Origin: Dugong dugon
Lineage: Eukaryota; Chordata; Mammalia; Sirenia; Dugongidae
Length of the DNA: 64,000 nucleotides
NCBI GenBank assembly: GCA_030035585.1
Contig: CM057475.1
Span: 81,517,834 to 81,581,833, forward strand
Direction of reading: 5' to 3'
How positions within the stretch are numbered: position 1 is the stretch's first letter; the number at the start of each line of letters is the position of its first letter. Positions 56,241 to 64,000 of this stretch are shown here, in pieces. Position numbers and translations under genes: made by a program. The notes below the pieces were generated by a model. The model searched no databases and was not told the origin of the DNA. It saw nothing but the letters and a program-made list of their open reading frames with translations.

Positions 56241-57224
56241 GCAACTGTCAGAGCCTCTCAGGAGCCTTCCCAGCACAGAGCAGGACTCCATAGATGTGTG
56301 TGGGACAAAGCCATGACCTTCAGGGTCCCCTACGATTTGCTTGTTCTTCACCAAAAAGGGTCACCATGATCATGGAGGGAAGCTGCGCTGTGTGCCTGTA
56401 CATGTGTGCTGACGACCCCACATGTCCTGTGGAATTTACCTGGCTTTGGAGCTGACAGAGAGTGCTAAGTCCAATTATGGATCCGCACCTTGAGCCTCGC
56501 ATATCCCTCGGTAGCTATTTTCTTCCTCGGGTTGGTCGGCATTGACAAGCCACGTACAGGAACTATCAAATATGTAACGTGAGACCCTGCAGAATTGTGG
56601 CAAAATGGCCAGTCACGTAGAGGAAAAGACAGGGAGGTGAAGAAAAGGGATTTCCCTGGATTTCAAAACAGGACTTCAAAACAGGTCTCAGAGATTCATC
56701 ATCCTTGGTCAAAAACAGGAGAAAAGCGATCCAAGGCAATTCCAAACACTAGTGGAGCTGGTGAGGACAGGTGATTCCAGACACCTAGTGGAGTTGGTGG
56801 GGACAGGCTGAAGCCGGTAAATGCAAAGGTGTTTATGATGGAAAAACACACACGTTTTAGGTGTTTGACCATCACTCCTGCCTCCTGGCCTCAAACCCTC
56901 ATTCCTTTCCCTGTGTGGCCAAATGCTGGGGGAGTCCTTCTGCAGCTTCCTCGAGGGGACCAAGGCACAGAACAGCAACACATGGGGCACCAAAGTCCAC
57001 CAGCCTGAGGGAGGCGTGGGGGACACCTTCCTTCTCATGGTTGCATCAAGCATCTCTGAACAGGGAAGCAACACTCACAGCAGCCCTTCTGGATCGCCTG
57101 GTTCTGAGCAGACAACATGGCATTAGCCTGGTTCTGAGCAGACAACATGGCATTAGCCTGGTTCTGAGCAGACAACATGGCATTAGCCTGGTTCTGAGCA
57201 GACAAGGTGGCATTAGCTGTCTAT
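56241..57224. other. Unique sequence with a 30-bp tandem repeat
   Basis: No gene seen. At 56745-56810 a ~45-base segment ('ctagtggagctggtgaggac') is partly duplicated. Confidence 0.35.
57097..57216. repeat. 30-bp tandem repeat, four units
   Basis: Unit cctggttctgagcagacaac plus atggcattag; the first three copies are identical and the fourth has two changes. The + frame reads a 10-residue repeat, which only reflects the 30-base period. Confidence 0.97.
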
Positions 57225-58060
57225 GTGGTTTTCCTGGAGTTGCCGTAACAAAGTACAGCCCGTCCTGGGGTTACTAATGTCCAACTTATGTACAACCCAT
57301 AGTTACAAACCAAACTCTGTAAATCTTATCTTATTAAAAACTCGAGGTACAGTGGTTTGTGTGGTTCGAGATACATACAACAAGTGCACTTTGCAACATG
57401 CGTCAAAACATCGTCATCATTACCGTTACTGTGGTATTCTGTTAAAGATGTTTTAGTTTATCTGGATGTGTTTCTTTCATGTTTTTTATGCATAGAAATG
57501 TACACTACCTACTATATACTAAGAAGCACATTTCATTAACTGATTTTAGATACAAACTGCACCTTACTGTTCCAATTTAGGTACAAATTCGACTTAAAGA
57601 CAGACTTCGGAATGGAACTGGTTTGTAATCCAGGGACTGCCTGTACCACAAAGTAGAAGCTTTAAGGAACAAGAATTCATTCTCTCACAGTTCTGGAGGC
57701 TCAAGGCTGAATTCAGGGTGCTGGCAGAGCCATGCTCCCTCTGAAGGCTCTAGGAGAAGATCCTTCCACATCTCTTCCAGTGTCTGGTGGCCCCGGGCTG
57801 GCAGTTGCTGCAGCCCCCCATCCTCACGGGGCCCATCCTTCCTCTGTGTCTCTCTGTCGAGTCTCCTTTTCCTAGGAGGACACCAGTCATGTAGGATTTG
57901 GGCCATCAGACTGTAGGGTGACCTCATGTTAACCTAATTGATAAACTCTTCAGAGACCCTATTTCCAAACAAGGTCACGTTCACAGGAACCACAGGGGTT
58001 AGGACTTGAACATATACTTGGGGTGGGGTGGGGGGACACACTTCAGCCCATAGCCCCCTC
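57225..58060 (-). mobile_element. MLT1-like MaLR LTR, split by a DNA transposon
   Basis: Antisense: short left part 'ggagttgccgtaacaaagta' and right part 57644-58060 with 'ctcacagttctggaggctca', 'gacaccagtcatgtaggatt', 'tatttccaaacaaggtcacg' and 'gggttaggacttgaacatat'. The parts rejoin across the inserted element. Confidence 0.85.
57256..57643. mobile_element. Tc1/mariner-type nonautonomous DNA transposon
   Basis: 388 bases bounded by TA (57254-57255 and 57644-57645). The ends form imperfect inverted repeats: cagcccgtcctggggttac against caggcagtccctggattac (complement of the right end), 16 of 22 matching. No transposase frame. Confidence 0.88.
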
Positions 58061-59326
58061 CGCCCTCGGCCCAAGCAGCAGATGCTTATCATAAGGTGTT
58101 TTGTGCTCTGGGTGCCTATGGGAGCCAGCCAAGCCTGATCAGAAACACCAGCTGACTCCCAGAGGCCGGCCTGGGCTGAAAGTATCTACACCTCAGGGGA
58201 GTCTGGATGGCTCTTCCTTGTCCCTGCCCTGCTCTGTGCCCAGGGCCTGGTGATGGTGGACTGCCCTGCCCTCCTGTTCCTGGTGTGTTCGTCCCGTAGG
58301 AGGTGGTGGCAGGGATGGGAGGAGCAGGGTGGAGAGGCCAGGTGCTCTTGGGCAATGCCATTTGTGACCACTGTCAGTGACGCGCCAGAGCAGCAGGAAG
58401 CCGGTGTGAGCACCCCAGGGAGGGCTGTGGGTGCAGCCGTCACATCCCACCCTGCTGGAGGTGGCCGCTGAACAGGGGCGCGAAAACCCCGCTCTGCTCC
58501 ATGAGGGAGACGCTGTGGCTGGCAGCCAGTGGCCCTGCGCTCTGTCTTAGTTCTCCTTGTTTTTGTTTACATGTATGACATTTCTCGAGTAACTGAGCTT
58601 ATTCAGGAGTGTCATGATGGGACTCGTATTTGTGCATTGTAAATATTACAGCTTTAGAGCCAGTTGCATAAAACTCGAAGAATGCATTTCTAAGGGAGCC
58701 TGGGTATTACTGCAAGAATTTCATCTAGGAAAATAGGTTTAAGCATTATCATTTTGAAAAACTGGATTTCATTCCTCCTTATTTACAGTGCACGGTTCAT
58801 TGGCTTAAAAACAAAAGAGGAATAAAAAAAATCATGCCAAAAATGTGGAATGAACTCAACCCTGTTTATCTCTAGAGACATTTCTTGGACAAAAAAAAAA
58901 AAGTGATCGAATTGTCATAAGACTTTGGGAAAAAAGCACACCGTTATTTAAATCAGCGCTAACTAAATAAGGAGCTGAATGTTTTCATGTTTATTTACAG
59001 CACAAAGGATCCACCCATGTGTTTAAAAATGCTTTTATGGATTTAACTGGTTTGATTGATGAGTGGAATGAAGGCGTGTTTGCCGCACGGGCTTGGTGCC
59101 ACGCCGACCTCGGCAGGGTGCTGGGCGGCCAGGCAGCTCACACACCCAACGATGATGCCCTGGCTTGGACACTCCACGTAGACGCTGCCTCTAGCCAGCC
59201 ATCACCACTGTTCTACTCCTGTGAAAGAAAGACAGGTTCTTGACCTAATCAGCCAGTGCTGAGAAGTGAGAAGGCAAAGTGGGTCCCACTGAGGCTGCAG
59301 TGTTGTTCCTGTTTGACGAGTCCTCC
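58061..59326. other. Unique sequence, possible conserved noncoding element
   Basis: 58061-58540 is GC-rich; 58560-58900 is AT-rich, repeat-free and a conservation candidate. No gene seen. Confidence 0.3.
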
Positions 59327-59514
59327 TTCCTTGTTGTGGTTCCTGACTCATGGTGACCCCGTGTGACAGAGTAGAACTTCCCCACAGGGTTTCCTGGGCT
59401 GTAATCTTTACAGGAGCAGATCGCTATGTCTTTCTCCCTCGGAGTCCCTGGGTGGGTTTGAACCACCTACTTTTCAGTTAGCAGCTGAGCACTTAGCCGT
59501 TGTGCCAACAAGGC
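59327..59514 (-). mobile_element. AfroSINE-type SINE, first of a tandem trio
   Basis: 'gactcatggtgaccccgtgt', 'gtaatctttacaggagcaga', 'ctgggtgggtttgaaccacc', ending 'gttgtgccaacaagg'. Confidence 0.93.
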
Positions 59515-59711
59515 AAAAAACCTATTGCCTTCAAGTCAGTTCTGACTTATAACAACCCTGTAGGACAGAGTAGAACCGCCCCATAGGCTTTCCAAGGCTG
59601 TACTCTTTACAGGAGCAGACCACCATGTCTTTCTCCCTTGGAATCCCTGGGTGGGTTTGAACTGCTGACCTTTTAGTTAGCAGCTGAGCGCTTAACTATT
59701 GTGCCAACAGG
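59515..59711 (-). mobile_element. AfroSINE-type SINE, second of a tandem trio
   Basis: 'aaaaacctattgccttcaag', 'ccgccccataggctttccaa', 'ctgggtgggtttgaactgct', ending 'attgtgccaacagg'. It shares the unusual 'gtgccaacaagg/agg' head end with its left neighbour. Confidence 0.93.
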
Positions 59712-59918
59712 CCAAAAAACCCGTTGCCTTCGAGTCAATTCTGACTCGTAGGGACCATATAGGACAAGAGTAGAACCGCCCCATAGAGTTTCCAGAGCTG
59801 TAATCTTCATGGAAGCAGATTGCCACATCTTTTTCCTGCAGAGCGGCTGCTGGGTTAGAGCTGCTGACCTTTTGGTTAGCAGCCGGGCACTTAACCTCTG
59901 TGCCACCAGGGCTCCTCC
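59712..59918 (-). mobile_element. AfroSINE-type SINE, third of a tandem trio
   Basis: 'aaaaacccgttgccttcgag', 'ccgccccatagagtttccag', 'gattgccacatctttttcct', ending with the normal head 'gtgccaccagggctcct'. Confidence 0.94.
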
Positions 59919-62229
59919 ACACCAGCAGGGCTTCTCCTTTCTTGAGCCACTTTCTCTGACACTGGTTCCTTCCATCGCCTTGCACATGGGGCACATTGTG
60001 TCCAAAGGGTTATTAAAAAAACATACACCCACCAAGACACTTTAGGCTGATTATCCTTGCTTGTTTCTCAAAAAGTCAACAGGAATACACTCCTGAAAAG
60101 CTTACTGTTCAGGGTTTATGTAGAAAAGAAAAATCCAAGCAATGCTCTATCTAGGTTTTCTAACAATTCTGCAGTGTGGTCCTTCCTTCTCTGTGACCTC
60201 GGTTGTTCCTGGCCTGTGCTGAGCGCCCTCCTTGAAGATAAGAGTGCAGGTGAGGCAAGGCCAGGGTGGAGTTGCAATTCTCAGCTTGTCTCCTTGTTTC
60301 TCTGCTCTATTTCAACCACCTTCACACCATTGCTGGGCAGGAAACATTCAGCTGGAAGGTTACAGTCATAATATCACATTTTATGAGCTTCTGCATAATT
60401 CCCTTGGCAAGGAGGAACACGTCCCTTTCATTTTATGATACCTAAATGCGTTCTCTTAACAGCTTATTTTCTTGAGCATCTTAATAATTCTTCCAGTGTT
60501 GGCATGAAATTCCTTGATGACGGTAGAAATTGCAGCAAAGGGAACACAAGCAATACCATCCTTCTCCTTCCATGTTCGGGCTGATATCACAGAGGCCACA
60601 ATGCTGAAAGGAGGAGAGCACATAATTTCCAGCATGGACCCATCAAGGCGTTTCTGAAAGTGGCTGAGTGTAATTGACTCATTGCACATCCTGAGTCCAT
60701 GTAGGGAGAAAGGACACTCCAGATGCAGGTGGGCCCTGGGTCCCATAATCAGAATCCTCTTCCATCTGGTTTTCTGCACCAGGCTTATTGAGATTTGATA
60801 CCAACAGAAGCAAACCTTACTGAAGAGTAAAACATCAAGGCACAGCCTCCTCAAGTCATAGAACGGAGTCCTGGGATGCTGGCCCACCCGTGGAGATGCT
60901 CCATGCTCCATCACAGGCACATCTTTGCAGATCAACAACCCTGAACAGTCCCAAACTTGCACAGACCATCACAGAGACCCCTCTGTCCTGGTGACCATCT
61001 AGAAGGGGCTGGTACAAGCCCACCCCTTGGGCCCTGCACTGACAGATCACGGCCCTGTAGCCCTGCTGTCGGCTGCACCACATGGCACAGACAGCTGGGA
61101 GACTCCTGCTGGCCTGACTCTCCTGCACCCTCTGAGGACCCCCCACAGGGACCCCTCAGCACTGTGGGCCGCAAGGAGGCCCGGCTCTCCTGTACCTACC
61201 TGCCCCCGGGTTGCTGGGACAAGTCACTGCCCATAGCAACTGGTTCTGCACTGCCTGCCTTACTGCCAGGAGAGTCCTCTGGCCCCTCCCCCAAGGGAGC
61301 CCCTCAAAAGGCAGACTAAGGGTGACCGAGGCCTCCTCAGAGCAGGGCTCCACAGAGGGCAGGGGGCACTGCGGAATAATTTCATGTTACGTTTTTCAGG
61401 AAAAAAGTATCCAAACACTCTCCATGGCGAGACCAGAGCTTCATTTTATAGTCTGTATTTTATCAGTTGCGCCTGGGGGTCGGGGCAAGCACCCTGGGAA
61501 CTGGGGGCTCCTCAGAGCTGCCGTCTGAACCTGTACCTAGCGTGATGTCGGTTTGCACATTGAAGGACTCACTGGGCTTCGGGAAGCAAACCCCAAAATG
61601 ACCTGGCTCAGCCACTGGAGGCGACCTTCATGGGGAGCTGTCCACTGGACATTGTTCAAAAAGAAAGGTTTGTCACCGCACGTGGGGACATGAACCAGGG
61701 GAAATGTCACAGCCAGCTGAGAGAGCATGGGTACCCCCAGCAGAACCTGTCGCCTGGTCCCTGGATGCCCTGGTGGAAGTAGCAGGCAGGCTCTCCCCCA
61801 AGCAGCAGATCCCCAGGGCTCTCCCTCCCCTTGGGGCCGTCAAGAGGAGGAGGGGTTGCTTCTGCACCTCCCAAACGCCTCTTCAAACAAGAGACCCACC
61901 TGCGCCCACACTCCCGGCTCCTTTACGCCTTGGGGCCGTCCAGCTCTTTGTGGTTTTTTTTCTCTTCAGCTTGAACATCATGAGCCTAAAGAAGTAATAA
62001 TGCCCGCTGGCTCCTTAGTGATCACCAGTGATCCCAGCCGTCTGCACTTTTCCACACTTGCATAATATTAAACTACAGATCCTTTAAAAAATGATCAAAT
62101 TAGGTGTGTTTCACATGACACGTACTACAAGGACAGAAAGAAATGTAAAGGGAAAGAGCCTACTTGTAGCCAGGTCCTGTCTGACCACGCTGAGGCCGGG
62201 ACGGAAGCCTGGTCCACCAGCCCTCAGAG
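59919..62229. other. Unique sequence, no confirmed gene
   Basis: Apart from the ORF at 60456-60962, only overlapping GC-rich short ORFs are seen; none shows a known domain. Confidence 0.3.
60456..60962 (-). other. 168-codon unrecognised ORF
   Basis: An open frame in non-repetitive, non-GC-biased DNA, so less easily explained by composition than the other ORFs here. I recognise no family. The C-terminal part (SIVASVISARTWKEKDGIACVPFA... to KMLKKISC) looks protein-like, with mixed hydrophobic and charged residues. The sense strand continues with AAAATAAGCTGTTAAGA around the stop, without a poly-A tail. It could be a degenerate processed pseudogene, an unannotated exon, or chance. Confidence 0.2.
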
Positions 62230-62665
62230 CAGGTGTTGGGATTGACTGCGGTCCCCGAGGAAGGTATGCTGGAGCCCTAACCCCTGCACCTGTGAACGTG
62301 ACCTTGTGTCGGGGGATAGGGTCTTTCTCTGAAGCTATCAATTAAGTCATACCAGAGTTGGGTGGGCCTTTGTCCTAATCCCTTCCCCATGTCATCTAGT
62401 AAAAGGGAAGAAGAGCCAGGACAGCCACGCACTGCAGGGAGACAGATATCATGTGATGACAGAGCTGAGGAACACTGAGGGCTTCTGGCAGAAACCAGGA
62501 GAGAGGCATGGAGCAGTTTTTCCCTCAAAACTCTGAGAAGGAATCAACGTGGCTGAGACTCTGATTTGGGCTCCATGTCTCCAAAACTAAGAGACAGTAA
62601 ACGTCTGTGCTTTAGTCCCCCGCTTTGCAGTATCCTGTTACGGTGGCCCCTGGACTCTAGGACAG
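62230..62665 (+). mobile_element. MLT1-like MaLR LTR
   Basis: Sense: 'gggattgactgcggtccccg', 'tgtgaacgtgaccttgtgtc', 'agggtctttctctgaagcta', 'ggagagaggcatggagcagt', and the 3' end 'agtatcctgttacggtggcc'. No internal region. Confidence 0.82.
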
Positions 62666-63715
62666 CAGCCACACCAGCATTTCAGGCTGGGTGACGAGAA
62701 GAACAAGCCCTGCACGGTTTGCTTCCCACCTTCCTGCAGCAGCCGGGATTAATGCTTTTGTGCCGATTTTGGCATATCTGTGCACCTACAAGTCCTAAGC
62801 AGCTTTGGACGGATATTGAACATGACTGGAAATAGATCTGGGAACTCTGCTTCGTAGTAAATGCAGCTGTCATGGGATCCCCCGTTCCTCGGGAGCAATG
62901 TCCAAGGATGAGTGGGGGCTGCAGCATGGCTCTTTCTGGACTGAAGGTGACTCACTGTAGAAATTGTGACTTCGGGCACTTCTTCTGTTCAGCCGGGAAG
63001 GCACAGCCTCCTTCATCACGGCAGCCTTGGCAGCTTACTTAGCCTATGTCTGCCATGAGTCTCCTGGACCTTGTCCTCCTGGCCTGTCACAGTAAAGTTG
63101 TGTCTCAACACTGGCTGGCAAAGTCAGGGAACTCTACACCCAGGATTTAGGGATGGGATCAGGGAGGCAGAGCCATCGCAGAACTGATCTCACACTGAAC
63201 TGTGTCTTCTCTGTCCAAACACTTTTCCTAATCTGCATGCCCATGAACACAGAGTGGCTTCTTGGATCAGGAAAACGTGGATGTGATCAGTGATCAGTCA
63301 CGTGCAGAAATGTTGGAGCCGAAGTTGTGATCTGTGTGGTCACTCTCGCCACACAGTTGGAGGACGATCTCCGAGTCAGCAGCGCTGAGGACAGACCTGA
63401 GCAGCGGGTGCGTCTCCATCCTTGTCTGGTGATGGGAGTGTGGTGGTCACCTGCCCAGGCTGTGCACAAGTCAGGTGGGCGCAGGCGGGGGAGACTCAGA
63501 GCCTGTGTTCTTTCCTGGGCTCCACACCTAGCTCCCTGACTGGACGGAACAAGAGCAGAGCAGGGCCAGAGGCTCAGCATCCAGTCTGAACCCAACAGGA
63601 GTTTGGAATGACACCCAGGGCTGGTGAAGACGTTGGCCATGAAAGGAAGCACCGGTGGCATGGGGAGGGGTGGGACTGGGCCATGGTAGTAGCTCTGACA
63701 GCCTCGTAGCCCTTT
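62666..63715. other. Unique sequence, no gene seen
   Basis: No repeat family or coding exon recognised. Confidence 0.3.
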
Positions 63716-63960
63716 GTGATGGATTGATTTGTGTCCTCAAACAAGATATGCTGAAGTCCTAAACCCTGTTCTGCTGTCACGGTCTGGCTTGCAGATAGAG
63801 TCCTTGAAGATGTTACAGTTACGAGGTCCTGTTGGAGTAGTGTGGGTGCTAATCCCTTCTGAGTGGTATCTTATAAAGTGGAGAATAGACCCAGCAGAGA
63901 TTGTAAGCGTTGCCTAAACCCCAGGGAATGAGACTGCCACATCCAAACCCACCCACAACA
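63716..63960 (+). mobile_element. MLT1-like LTR, 5' part
   Basis: 'gatggattgatttgtgtcct', 'atatgctgaagtcctaaacc', 'gatagagtccttgaagatgt' follow MLT1 order from its 5' end; similarity fades towards the window edge. Confidence 0.7.
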
Positions 63961-64000
63961 TCATTGTGCTGTTAGAACTAGCATGCATGTGTGCATATGT

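Overview
This is a gene-poor stretch of a mammalian nuclear genome, almost certainly from a proboscidean (elephant) or close afrotherian relative. The main evidence is the dense population of one tRNA-derived SINE group (heads GAGCCCTGGTGGCGCAGTGG or GGAGTCCCTGGGTGG, tails ending GAGTCGGAATCGACTCGA). I know these as the afrotherian/elephant AfroSINE group. They occur beside RTE-clade (BovB-like) retrotransposon 3' ends that share their tail, a lineage-specific L1, and the usual older mammalian layers (MIR, L2, L1M, MLT1-like MaLR LTRs, hAT and Tc1/mariner relics). I found no host protein-coding exon, RNA gene or CRISPR that I can support.

Layout. 1-1050: unassigned sequence with a CA repeat. 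1051-3125: a truncated L1 3' end, then an older L1 fragment, both antisense. 3126-10019: mostly unique sequence with SINEs (including two SINE-in-SINE nests), a MIR, a GC-box minisatellite inside a long spurious-looking ORF, and a possible conserved element near 5.3-5.5 kb. 10020-18425: the main feature, a nearly full-length 8.4-kb antisense L1 with flanking target-site duplication, intact ORF1, degenerate ORF2, an extra lysine-rich sense ORF between the two, and a 5' UTR built partly of ~270-bp tandem monomers. 18426-26200: mostly unique, with an RTE fragment (20.1-20.7 kb) and a mucin-like 45-bp minisatellite (23.58-23.98 kb). 26200-33500: L1M, MIR, L2 interrupted by an LTR, and two RTE 3' ends. 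33500-38450: mostly unique, with an 18-bp minisatellite at 37.5-37.8 kb. 38450-44240: a dense nest of hAT, LTR-in-LTR, LTR-in-SINE and Tc1/mariner-like elements. 44240-53000: unique GC-rich stretches, L1M, a CATC microsatellite and a 26-bp minisatellite. 53000-64000: RTE-related sequence, LTRs, an L1M fragment, a 30-bp x4 repeat, a TIR element inside an LTR, a tandem trio of SINEs, and two LTR fragments at the right end.

The elements do not form a pathway. The functional link visible here is parasitic. The L1 encoded ORF1p and ORF2p, and the RTE and the SINE share a 3' tail, which fits RTE machinery mobilising the SINE. The nesting with recognisable target-site duplications gives a relative chronology. 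I saw no undescribed biological system. The best leads are the inter-ORF lysine-rich ORF and the tandem-monomer 5' UTR of the L1. Family names rest on recall of consensus features, not on a database search, and boundaries of old repeats are approximate.
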